The position numbers were made by a program, and so were the translations under genes. This document shows, one piece after another, positions 1 through 6,169 of a stretch of 6,287 bases of DNA. Numbering within the stretch: position 1 is the stretch's first letter; the number at the start of each line of letters is the position of its first letter. The DNA comes from Paracoccaceae bacterium. GTDB lineage: Bacteria; Pseudomonadota; Alphaproteobacteria; Rhodobacterales; Rhodobacteraceae. The stretch covers positions 1,563 to 7,849 of the forward strand of contig NVSA01000027.1 in assembly GCA_002401045.1 (NCBI GenBank), read 5' to 3'. A model generated the notes under the pieces. The model searched no databases. It had not been told where the DNA came from and was given only the letters and a program-made list of their open reading frames with translations.

Positions 1-1106
1 GCCATGCCAAGGCAGGCGAGATCAAGGCCACCACCATCATAGAAATCAAACTGCTGGTTGGTTTGAATAATACTTTCGGCATTTATTGCCGCGCCAAAAT
101 CCAGCCCTGATTGCGGCACACCACCCAAGACCCCTGCTTCGGTGGTGAGCAAAATATGCTCAATGATGCCTTCTTCATTGGCAACAGTCCCCACACCTTC
201 AGGCATACCAATGCCGAGATTCACCACGCCGTTGATCGGCAATTCCATTGTGGCACGGCGCGCGATGATTTTGCGCTGGTCAAACTTCATCGGCGGCAAC
301 TGGTCTACTTCACCGCGCAAACGACCCGCAAAAGCGTGTTCATATTGGGTGGAATAGGTTTGCATATGTTCATGGGGTTCCGAGATCACCACGCAATCAA
401 CAAGGTTGCCAGGTACGATCACGTCGCGGGGCGACAACGACCCACGTGCGGCGATGCGTTCCACTTGGGCGATCACCACACCGCCTGAGTTTTTGGCCGC
501 CATTGCGATGGGCAACATGTCGAGTTCCAGCGCTTCACGCTCCATGGTGATGTTGCCGAATTTATCCGCCGTGGTGCCGCGAATGAACGCCACATCAATC
601 GGAATGGATTTATAGAACAGCCATTCTTCACCGTGCAAATCCATCAATTCCACCAGAGGTTCGGTGGTGATATCATTGATCGCACCGCCCAACTGGCGCG
701 GATCAACAAAGGTATTCAGCCCAACTTTGGAGAACATCCCCGGCTTACCTGCGGCAATGTCGCGGTAGAGCTGGGAAATACAGCCCAGTGGCAAATTGTA
801 GGCTTGGATTTTATTATCAACGGCTAAGGCACCTAGTTTCGGCACCAAGGCCCAGTGACCGCCAATAGCGCGACTGACCAAGCCTTCGCGGGCCAGTCGG
901 TTCAGACCTGCATCGGCGCTATCCCCTGGTGCGGCGGCAAACAATAGGGTCAAACCGGTGGGGCTTTGAGTTTCCACAAACCGATCTTCGAGGCCGCGCA
1001 ACAAACATTCAGGCGTGCCAATCCCCACGAACCCTGCAACACAGACCGTGTCACCATTTCCAATAAGCGCAATGGCTTCTTCTAGCTTTACAATTTTATC
1101 GACCAA
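1..1106 (-). CDS. pct: Family I acyl-CoA transferase, propionate CoA-transferase (Pct/YdiF) type, 3' end cut by window edge
   Basis: Transfers CoA between acyl-CoA donors (acetyl-CoA, propionyl-CoA) and short carboxylic acids through a glutamyl-CoA thioester; cytoplasmic. The reading frame is open for 368 codons and runs off the left edge. Pct proteins are about 520 residues, so roughly 150 C-terminal residues are missing. Visible signs: an N-terminal CoA-transferase domain starting with a GNGDTVCVAGFVGIGTPE-type loop (about residues 16-33), a second lobe from about residue 280 with NLGIGMPEGV (296-305), the active-site segment TTEAGVLGGVP (321-331) with likely catalytic Glu323, and FDFYDGGGLDL (353-363), a hallmark of Pct. 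The Glu position nearly equals that of Clostridium propionicum Pct (E324). The start is TTG at 1106-1104: an in-frame stop lies at 1130-1128, the first in-frame ATG is about 120 codons inside, and GGGAGGA stands just upstream. It lies 24 nt after phaC and probably supplies hydroxyacyl-CoA to the synthase. Substrate is not readable from sequence; a 3-oxoacid or acetate CoA-transferase role is the alternative. Confidence 0.9.
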   Translation of the reverse strand, partial: MVDKIVKLEEAIALIGNGDTVCVAGFVGIGTPECLLRGLEDRFVETQSPTGLTLLFAAAPGDSADAGLNRLAREGLVSRAIGGHWALVPKLGALAVDNKIQAYNLPLGCISQLYRDIAAGKPGMFSKVGLNTFVDPRQLGGAINDITTEPLVELMDLHGEEWLFYKSIPIDVAFIRGTTADKFGNITMEREALELDMLPIAMAAKNSGGVVIAQVERIAARGSLSPRDVIVPGNLVDCVVISEPHEHMQTYSTQYEHAFAGRLRGEVDQLPPMKFDQRKIIARRATMELPINGVVNLGIGMPEGVGTVANEEGIIEHILLTTEAGVLGGVPQSGLDFGAAINAESIIQTNQQFDFYDGGGLDLACLGM

Positions 1107-1110
1107 GACA

Positions 1111-1117
1111 TCCTCCC
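1111..1117 (-). promoter_or_regulatory. Ribosome binding site that fixes the TTG start of the CoA-transferase
   Basis: GGGAGGA on the minus strand, 4 nt before TTG at 1106-1104. It is the only good Shine-Dalgarno match between the in-frame stop at 1130-1128 and the conserved N-terminal region, so it supports the non-ATG start. Confidence 0.65.
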
Positions 1118-1130
1118 AGATCAGTCGTTA

Positions 1131-2342
1131 TTATTTAGCGGCCTTTTTTGGCGTCTTTTTCGACGCGACTTTAGCTGCTGCTTTAGGCTGTACGGTTGAT
1201 TGTGTGGCCTCTAACCATTTGACCAATCCCCCCGCAACCACGCCTTGAGCTTTGCCACTGACAAAGACCCCCACATGTCCACCTTGAAACCCGATTTCTT
1301 CATAGAGGTCGGGGCGAACGTATTTACCCAGCGCTTTGGTACAGCTGACAGGGACAATGTGGTCTTGTAGGGCGTAGATATTAAGCACGGGACACGCAAT
1401 ATGCCCCAAATTTACATAGCGCCCGTCTAGTTTAAAATCACCTTTGATCAGCTGGTTTTCACGGTACAGCTGATTGAACCATTGTTTCGCCGCCGCACCA
1501 GGGTGATCGGGGCGATCTGCGATCCACTTTTCCATCCGCAAGAAATTCAGCGTTGCCGCTTCATTGCCTGCAAGACGGGTCAGGCCAAGGTTATATTTGG
1601 TCATGCTGGCAATCGGTGTCAGGGAAGAGAATATCGCCCCAGTCAATTCACCTGGCATATTACCGTGGACGTCGATGATTTCATTGACCTCGTCCTCGGT
1701 CATGTTTTGCACCCATTTGTTCAAGAAACCTTCACCACGCCAGAAATTTTCAGGATCCCCGATAAAATCAATCGGTGTGATTGTCAGGCACAGCCCTGCG
1801 AAGAGTTTGGGTTCAAGCGCCGCAAGACACGTCGCAAAGGTGCCGCCTTCACAGATGCCAAGCATCGTGATCGGGTTGCCATCGTTTTCAGCCACGGCAA
1901 ATTCAACGCAATCACGCATGTATCCAAGGATATAGTCGTCTAGCGTCAAGAACTGGTCTGCACGGGTCGGGTTACCCCAATCGATGACATAGACCTCAAC
2001 GCCTGCGCTCAAAAGATTGCGCACAAGCGAGCGGTCTTCTTGCAGATCAATCATGGTCTGGCGACCGAACAACCCGTAGCTGATGATAACAGGCGGCACA
2101 TCTGCGCGCGTCTCAACCAACGGGCGATAGCGCGACAGAGTGACCTTATCGACCTGAAACACAACGTCAGCTGGGGTTTGGGCGATTTGCACGTCCTCTT
2201 GACTGATTTTACTCAGCGTATCGCTGGATTTAAAGGCTTTGACGCCTTCATTAACCATATGTTCCCAAGCCGCACGATAAGCTTCGCCGAACTCGTTTTG
2301 TTTCAACTCGATGTTGTCCAATTCATCAGACGAATCTGTCAT
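1131..2342 (-). CDS. phaC: Class III poly(3-hydroxyalkanoate) synthase catalytic subunit PhaC
   Basis: Polymerises hydroxyacyl-CoA into polyhydroxyalkanoate with release of CoA, as a complex with PhaE on the granule surface. The 403-residue protein has an alpha/beta-hydrolase fold. The PhaC/lipase box GICEGG is at 162-167 with nucleophile Cys164; the general base pair is Asp327 (ALQDHIVP) and His356 (GGHVGVF). The Asp-His spacing of 29 matches Allochromatium vinosum PhaC. Other class III signatures are VYVIDWGNPTRAD (117-129), FLRMEKWIAD (267-276) and CPVLNIYALQDH (317-328). Family members are about 355 residues; this one has a somewhat longer N-terminus and an extra tail (381-403) after the usual end at KWLEAT. 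The tail is rich in Lys and Ala (7 K and 6 A in 23 residues) and resembles the histone-like part of PhaF. ATG start, 7 nt after phaE. The box has Glu165 where A. vinosum has Gln. Assignment as class III is secure; monomer preference is unknown. Confidence 0.96.
   Translation of the reverse strand: MTDSSDELDNIELKQNEFGEAYRAAWEHMVNEGVKAFKSSDTLSKISQEDVQIAQTPADVVFQVDKVTLSRYRPLVETRADVPPVIISYGLFGRQTMIDLQEDRSLVRNLLSAGVEVYVIDWGNPTRADQFLTLDDYILGYMRDCVEFAVAENDGNPITMLGICEGGTFATCLAALEPKLFAGLCLTITPIDFIGDPENFWRGEGFLNKWVQNMTEDEVNEIIDVHGNMPGELTGAIFSSLTPIASMTKYNLGLTRLAGNEAATLNFLRMEKWIADRPDHPGAAAKQWFNQLYRENQLIKGDFKLDGRYVNLGHIACPVLNIYALQDHIVPVSCTKALGKYVRPDLYEEIGFQGGHVGVFVSGKAQGVVAGGLVKWLEATQSTVQPKAAAKVASKKTPKKAAK
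1134..1200 (-). other. Lys/Ala-rich C-terminal tail of PhaC
   Basis: This stretch encodes about the last 23 residues of PhaC (381-403), including PKAAAKVASKK and TPKKAAK. It is in frame, ends in a normal TAA and lies beyond the family's usual C-terminus. The composition is like the AAKP-type histone-H1-like region of phasins such as PhaF, which binds DNA. A DNA- or polyanion-binding role here is an inference. Confidence 0.6.
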
Positions 2343-2346
2343 GGCG

Positions 2347-2351
2347 CACCT
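2347..2351 (-). promoter_or_regulatory. Ribosome binding site of phaC overlapping the phaE stop
   Basis: AGGTG on the minus strand, 4 nt before the phaC ATG; its first two bases are the last two of the phaE TAG stop (2352-2350). The site is weak and close, which suggests that phaC translation depends on ribosomes finishing phaE and so links subunit amounts. Confidence 0.5.
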
Positions 2352-3120
2352 ATAGTTTACGTTTCAGTTCACGGACTTCGCGTTTTAATTCAGAGACCGT
2401 TTTTGTCAGGTCGTCGATTTCAACACGTGTTGGCATTTGGTAGGCTTCGGCCCAAGTTTGAGCAGCTTCGGATTGACGTTTGCGCAAGCGTGTGGCTGTG
2501 CCCATCAATTTCTTCTGAGCGTCCATGAATTCTTGGCTAGATTGCATGTCCAACAATTCTTTGTTGGCGATTTTCAACCAGCTGTCCAAGGCTTCTTTGA
2601 CTTTACCAGATTGCAAATCTTCCAAGCTGAAGCTTTTGGAATATTCGGTATAGCTGTTAAGCCATGCCACATGCATCTGTTCCGCAAATTCGCTGGTCGC
2701 ATTTTGAAAATCCAGCGTTTCTTGCCACATGGTGGCCATATCAGCCTGTGGAAACACCAAATCAGCAAATTGCGGTGCATTGGCAATGCTTTGCAACACA
2801 GATTTCAACTGTTCTGGGGTTTGTGTCATCCATGTGCTGGGGTCAAACAAGCTGAACACGGCATCGCGGCCTTTGTTAAACATGTCTGTAGAAGCTGTGG
2901 CCATTGCCGTTGCTGGATCCCAACCCGGTGCCCATGCTTTGACAAAATCCTGCCAAGCATCAAAGCCCTGCGCGACCATATTGGTCGGTTTCGGGGTGAA
3001 GTTCTGCGCCATAGATTTGGCAAAGCCTTCAGCCAAATCTTTTTGCGCATTAAAGAATGCATCTTGGCCATTTTGCCAAAATTCAAAGGCTTGGTTAATT
3101 CCGTCTTTTTTATCCGTCAT
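2350..3120 (-). CDS. phaE: Class III PHA synthase subunit PhaE
   Basis: Non-catalytic partner that activates and stabilises class III PhaC. The 256-residue protein is mostly helical, with many Trp, Phe and Gln residues, no signal peptide and no membrane segment. The C-terminal quarter carries the family signature: a helix with FMDAQKKLMG (198-207), then MPTRVEIDDL (229-238), the PhaE LPTR-x-E-x-D motif, followed by a short charged coiled coil ending in SELKREVRELKRKL (243-256). A. vinosum PhaE is about 357 residues, so this is a short member; the N-terminal half is the least conserved part. A repeat-like FEFWQNGQDAFFNAQ (12-26) at the start is phasin-like in character. ATG start with a strong Shine-Dalgarno site, 12 nt after the Fe-ADH and 7 nt before phaC. 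The order phaE-phaC is that of cyanobacterial clusters such as Synechocystis, rather than phaC-phaE of Allochromatium. Plain phasin is the alternative, but the PTR motif and the phaC neighbour argue for PhaE. Confidence 0.9.
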   Translation of the reverse strand: MTDKKDGINQAFEFWQNGQDAFFNAQKDLAEGFAKSMAQNFTPKPTNMVAQGFDAWQDFVKAWAPGWDPATAMATASTDMFNKGRDAVFSLFDPSTWMTQTPEQLKSVLQSIANAPQFADLVFPQADMATMWQETLDFQNATSEFAEQMHVAWLNSYTEYSKSFSLEDLQSGKVKEALDSWLKIANKELLDMQSSQEFMDAQKKLMGTATRLRKRQSEAAQTWAEAYQMPTRVEIDDLTKTVSELKREVRELKRKL

Positions 3121-3126
3121 AATGTA

Positions 3127-3134
3127 TCCCCCTT
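3127..3134 (-). promoter_or_regulatory. Ribosome binding site of phaE overlapping the Fe-ADH stop
   Basis: AAGGGGGA on the minus strand, 6 nt before the phaE ATG; the first two A residues belong to the TAA stop of the dehydrogenase (3135-3133). It looks like one of the strongest sites in the operon and is placed for translational coupling. Confidence 0.55.
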
Positions 3135-4299
3135 ACAAAGCTGCGGTGTAGATTGCCAACGCGTCGTCATAAGTGACTTCGCGCGGGTTATTCACCAACA
3201 AACGTGATTGTTTCATAGCATCTTCGGCCAACATTGGCAGGTCGTTATGACTAACGCCTACATCGCGCAATGTTGATTGCATCCCTAATTCTGGGCCGAG
3301 TGTCTTAAAGCCTTCGATCATGCCAGCCTGAATGTCGGCATTTGATTTACCCGCAAGTTCAGGAAAGATAATTGGCGCAATTTCAGTGTATTGCGCGGCA
3401 CCCAATTCATCTGCCATGTTGAATTCCAACACATGGGGTAGAACCAACGCGTTAGACAGGCCGTGCGGGACATGGAAATGTCCGCCCAATGGATAGGCAA
3501 GCGCATGTACCGCCGCCACAGGTGCGTTGGCGAATGCCATGCCTGCGAACATAGAGCCGAGCAACATATCAGCGCGGGCTTCACGGTTTTGACCATCCTT
3601 ACAAACGGTACGGATCGCCCCGCCCAAAAGTTTGAGCGCTTGGCGTGCAAGCGTGTCGGACAGGATGTTTTTCAAGTGTTTAGTGGTATAGGCTTCAATG
3701 GCGTGAACCATCGCGTCAATACCCGTGGCCGCTGTTACCGCCGCAGGCAAACCGACAGTCAATTCAGCATCAAGAACCGCCCAATCAGGCAAAAGAACAG
3801 GCGACACGACGCCTTTTTTCTCAGATGTGCGCGTGGTGACGATGGCGATTGGGGTCACTTCTGAACCCGTACCCGCCGTGGTTGGTGCCAGTACCAACGG
3901 CAAACGGTTGCCTTTGATAAAGCCGATACCGTACATGTCATCAAGGTCTTGAGTAATGCCTGGTTGTGCCAAAACAGAGATCAGTTTGGCGGTATCCAAG
4001 GACGAACCACCGCCCACGGATACAACGCCGTCGATGCCTGCTTTTTTGGCCTCGGCAACGGCTGTTCTGATCATTGCTTCGGGCGGATCGGGCATAATAT
4101 CGTCGATGATATGCACCGCAACACCGGCTTTTTTCAGACCGTCTAGGCAGGCTTGCGCCAGTCCTAGATCAAGAATGATTTTATCGGTGACAAAAGCGAT
4201 TTTCTTACAGCCCATATCGACCATAATTTGACCGATTTTTTCAGTTGATCCGACTTCAGACAGGATTGAACTGGTTGTTTGAAATTTGAAAGGCTTCAT
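3133..4299 (-). CDS. Iron-containing (group III) alcohol dehydrogenase
   Basis: NAD(P)H-dependent interconversion of an alcohol and an aldehyde or ketone; cytoplasmic. The 388-residue length is normal for the family. The N-terminal dinucleotide-binding domain carries GGGSSLDTAK (96-105) and the loop APTTAGTGSEVTP (138-150). The all-helical C-terminal domain holds the four metal ligands in the FucO pattern: Asp195 and His199 (GIDAMVHAIEAY), His265 (AVHALAYPLGG) and His279 (HVPHGLSNA). All are intact, so the enzyme should be active. ATG start with AGGAA 9 nt upstream; 12 nt after the acetolactate synthase and 12 nt before phaE. In this setting it may make or remove a hydroxy compound (for example 4-hydroxybutyrate/succinate semialdehyde, a 1,2-diol or an acetoin-type substrate) or simply regenerate NAD+. 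The family is broad and substrate cannot be read from sequence, so no gene symbol is given. Confidence 0.93.
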   Translation of the reverse strand: MKPFKFQTTSSILSEVGSTEKIGQIMVDMGCKKIAFVTDKIILDLGLAQACLDGLKKAGVAVHIIDDIMPDPPEAMIRTAVAEAKKAGIDGVVSVGGGSSLDTAKLISVLAQPGITQDLDDMYGIGFIKGNRLPLVLAPTTAGTGSEVTPIAIVTTRTSEKKGVVSPVLLPDWAVLDAELTVGLPAAVTAATGIDAMVHAIEAYTTKHLKNILSDTLARQALKLLGGAIRTVCKDGQNREARADMLLGSMFAGMAFANAPVAAVHALAYPLGGHFHVPHGLSNALVLPHVLEFNMADELGAAQYTEIAPIIFPELAGKSNADIQAGMIEGFKTLGPELGMQSTLRDVGVSHNDLPMLAEDAMKQSRLLVNNPREVTYDDALAIYTAAL

Positions 4300-4308
4300 G
4301 GGTTATGG

Positions 4309-4313
4309 TTCCT
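4309..4313 (-). promoter_or_regulatory. Ribosome binding site of the Fe-ADH overlapping the upstream stop
   Basis: AGGAA on the minus strand, 9 nt before the Fe-ADH ATG; its AG is part of the TAG stop of the acetolactate synthase (4314-4312). This is the first of three junctions with the same stop/Shine-Dalgarno overlap. Confidence 0.5.
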
Positions 4314-5964
4314 ATTCGTCAAAGGGCGATGAAAGTGTTTGCAGGCGCGCCGTCAGCTTCATGTTTTCAGAATAATCAACGGGGCAATCAATGATCGACA
4401 CAGTACCATCATTCATGGCTGTTTCAATGATCGACAACAGGTCTTCGGTTTTATCAACACGGTAGCCTTTGGCACCAAAGCTTTCAGCGAATTTGACGAA
4501 ATCAGGGTTGGTCACGTCGATGTGGCTTTTGCGGCCATATTCGCGCAACTGATGCCATTCAATCAGACCGTATTTATTATCGTTAAAGATAATAATGGTG
4601 ATGTTCAGGCCAAGACGTAACGCGGTTTCGACCTCTTGGTTGTTCATCATAAAGCCACTGTCGCCACACACCGCAAGAATGTTTTTCTCTGGATAAACCA
4701 ACTTGGCGGCAATCGTGCCAGGCAAAGCGATGCCCATAGAGGCAAAACCGTTCGAAATGATACAAGTGTTTGGCTGTTCCGCTTGGAACATCCGTGCCAT
4801 CCACATTTTATGTGCACCCACGTCTGAGATAACGATGTCTTCGTCGTTCATCGCTTTGCGTAAATCACAGATGATTTTCTGTGGTTTGGGCGGGTAGCTG
4901 TTGTCGTCACAATGGGCGTTCAGCTCGGCCTTGATTTTATCATGTAGCTTAGCGACTTTGTTGTCAGTATGCTTGATGGTTTTATCGGCCAGACGGCTTA
5001 GGCTGTCTTTGATGTCACCAATCATGCCAATTTCAGGGATATAATGCGTATCAACCTCGGCTGGGGTCGCATCAATGTTGACGATTTTCACATCTGCATT
5101 CGGGTTCCAATAGCTTGGCGTGTATTCGACCATATCAAGACCAACACAGATCACCAAATCGGCTTCTTCGAGACCAAAGGCAACCAAGTCGTGAGCTTTG
5201 AGCCCAACAGTCCCGATTGAAAGCGGATGTGATGAGGGCATAGCGCCCTTTGCCATAAAGGTTGTGGCAACCGGGGCATTTGCGGCTTCGGCAAATTTCA
5301 CCAATTCTTCGCAAGCATCAAAGCGGATCACGCCGTTGCCTGCGATCACAACAGGATTTTTTGCCTCATTCAGCAAATCAATCACTTTTTGACCGACACC
5401 AACAGGAGCAACAGGGGCTTGAGGCGCCTGCACACGCAAAGGCGGCAAATCTTCGATGTCCATCTCAGCAACGTTTTCAGGGAAATCAATGAAAGACCCC
5501 CCTGGCTTTTCGGCCTCGGCGAATTTGAACGCTTTACGCACAACTTCGGGAATGATTTCAGGCATCAATATTTGAACGGAATACTTAGAGATCGGCGCAA
5601 ACAAGTTCACAAGATCTAAAATCTGGTGACTTTCTTTATGCAGGCGTGTCGTTGCGCCCTGCCCTGCGATTGCGACAATCGGCGCGCGGTCCATATTCGC
5701 ATCGGCGAAACCTGTAACAAGGTTCGTCGCCCCTGGCCCCAATGTGGACATACACACACCAGCACGACCTGTTAGGCGGCCATATACGTCAGCCATGAAG
5801 GCCGCGCCTTGTTCGTGACGTGTAGTAATGAATTGGATTTTGCTGTCGAGCAACGCGTCCATGACGCCGATATTTTCCTCACCAGGAATACCAAAAATAT
5901 ACTCAACGCCTTCATTTTCAAGGCATTTTACTAGCAGGTTTGCTGCTTTCATTGTTTTCGTCAC
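4312..5964 (-). CDS. Acetolactate synthase large subunit (AlsS-like, ThDP-dependent)
   Basis: Condenses two pyruvate into 2-acetolactate and CO2 using thiamine diphosphate; cytoplasmic. The 550 residues cover the three usual domains: an N-terminal PYR domain with FGIPGEEN (24-31), catalytic Glu51 in TRHEQGAAFMA and STLGPGATNL (73-82); a central domain (about 190-340); and a C-terminal PP domain with SNGFASMGIALPG (404-416) and the ThDP/Mg motif GDSGFMMNNQE at 434-444 closing at NDN (461-463). The third position of GDG is Ser, which other ThDP enzymes tolerate. The end CPVDYSENMKL (527-537) matches Bacillus AlsS VDYSDNINL, and no small regulatory subunit (ilvH) follows, so a stand-alone catabolic-type enzyme is more likely than a valine-regulated biosynthetic one. 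The start is GTG, with GAGGGAG 7 nt upstream; the ATG four codons inside (5952-5950) lies too far from that site. First gene of the operon. Other ThDP carboligases or decarboxylases remain possible. Confidence 0.88.
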   Translation of the reverse strand: MTKTMKAANLLVKCLENEGVEYIFGIPGEENIGVMDALLDSKIQFITTRHEQGAAFMADVYGRLTGRAGVCMSTLGPGATNLVTGFADANMDRAPIVAIAGQGATTRLHKESHQILDLVNLFAPISKYSVQILMPEIIPEVVRKAFKFAEAEKPGGSFIDFPENVAEMDIEDLPPLRVQAPQAPVAPVGVGQKVIDLLNEAKNPVVIAGNGVIRFDACEELVKFAEAANAPVATTFMAKGAMPSSHPLSIGTVGLKAHDLVAFGLEEADLVICVGLDMVEYTPSYWNPNADVKIVNIDATPAEVDTHYIPEIGMIGDIKDSLSRLADKTIKHTDNKVAKLHDKIKAELNAHCDDNSYPPKPQKIICDLRKAMNDEDIVISDVGAHKMWMARMFQAEQPNTCIISNGFASMGIALPGTIAAKLVYPEKNILAVCGDSGFMMNNQEVETALRLGLNITIIIFNDNKYGLIEWHQLREYGRKSHIDVTNPDFVKFAESFGAKGYRVDKTEDLLSIIETAMNDGTVSIIDCPVDYSENMKLTARLQTLSSPFDE

Positions 5965-5971
5965 TGTATTT

Positions 5972-5978
5972 CTCCCTC
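5972..5978 (-). promoter_or_regulatory. Ribosome binding site that favours the GTG start of the acetolactate synthase
   Basis: GAGGGAG on the minus strand with a 7-nt spacer to GTG at 5964-5962. The in-frame ATG at 5952-5950, which by homology could also be a start, is 19 nt away and has no site of its own. Confidence 0.7.
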
Positions 5979-6007
5979 AAGCGTATTCACTAGGCGAACA
6001 ATCACCC

Positions 6008-6062
6008 CAGCTTTCAAACTACTGAAAAATTAAGGACTTGAAAGGGGCTGAGAGTTTTTTTT
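6008..6062 (+). terminator. Possible rho-independent terminator read on the plus strand, or leader hairpin on the minus strand
   Basis: CAGC plus TTTCAA (6008-6017) pairs with TTGAAA (6038-6043) and GCTG (6047-6050), leaving a GGG bulge and a 20-nt loop; AGAG and then eight T (6055-6062) follow. Read on the plus strand this has terminator shape and would stop transcripts antisense to the operon. No plus-strand gene feeds into it, and the loop is long, so confidence is low. On the minus strand it would form a leader hairpin about 45 nt before the start codon. Confidence 0.25.
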
Positions 6063-6107
6063 GAGTTATTCGCCGAAATACTTACGCTTTGCTTCTAGAT
6101 TTCACTT

Positions 6108-6132
6108 CCATTGCCTATTTAGCAGGCAATGG
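6108..6132. repeat. 8-bp inverted repeat in the leader
   Basis: CCATTGCC (6108-6115) and GGCAATGG (6125-6132) are perfect reverse complements around a 9-nt loop. No T-run follows on either strand, so it is not an intrinsic terminator. It touches the operator-like site at 6130-6144 and could be either a further protein site or an RNA hairpin in the leader. Confidence 0.5.
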
Positions 6133-6144
6133 TGCGCCGCACAA
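6130..6144. promoter_or_regulatory. Second operator-like palindrome (GTGC-GCC-GCAC core)
   Basis: A 4-bp perfect core inverted repeat, GTGC (6132-6135) and GCAC (6139-6142), with outer bases T and A also pairing. It shares GTGCRCCGCACAA with the site at 6153-6169, and the centres are 24 bp apart. Two related sites at this spacing suggest cooperative binding by one dimeric regulator. Confidence 0.4.
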
Positions 6145-6152
6145 GATATTTG

Positions 6153-6169
6153 TTTGTGCACCGCACAAA
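6153..6169. promoter_or_regulatory. Operator-like palindrome TTTGTGC-ACC-GCACAAA
   Basis: Perfect 7-bp inverted repeat with a 3-nt centre, directly downstream of the candidate -10 box and over the expected start of transcription. The core TGC-N3-GCA agrees with the CTGC-N3-GCAG form I recall for PhaR, the PHA-sensing repressor of alphaproteobacteria such as Rhodobacter. Placement fits a repressor site. The PhaR identity is an inference, since no regulator gene is in the window. Confidence 0.5.

Noticed and set aside
111..827. Several plus-strand open frames of 64-125 codons at the left end.
   Set aside because: The minus strand here encodes an uninterrupted CoA-transferase with its active-site motif; the plus frames overlap each other and have no family features.
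1107..1130. A terminator between phaC and the CoA-transferase.
   Set aside because: The 24-nt gap has no inverted repeat or T-run; it holds only the ribosome binding site.
2437..3207. A 256-codon open frame on the plus strand opposite phaE.
   Set aside because: It is the antisense shadow of phaE: Cys-, His- and Phe-rich, no domain signature, no ribosome binding site, and it runs across the phaE/Fe-ADH junction.
4312..5964. Reading the ThDP enzyme plus Fe-ADH as a phosphonate pathway (phosphonopyruvate decarboxylase with a PhpC-like dehydrogenase) or as sulfoacetaldehyde metabolism.
   Set aside because: The protein has full acetolactate synthase architecture with the VDYSEN-type C-terminus, and no PEP mutase or sulfonate gene accompanies it.
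6038..6062. GGGGCTGAGAG on the plus strand resembles the start of a TPP riboswitch (CTGAGA), tempting because the first gene is ThDP-dependent.
   Set aside because: It is on the strand opposite to the operon, and the second conserved part of the THI box (ACCTGA and the closing stem) is not found downstream.
6083..6128. A short minus-strand reading frame in the leader, nine codons beginning MEVKS, as an ilv-type attenuation peptide.
   Set aside because: It is not rich in Leu, Ile or Val, and no terminator/antiterminator pair follows in the right place.
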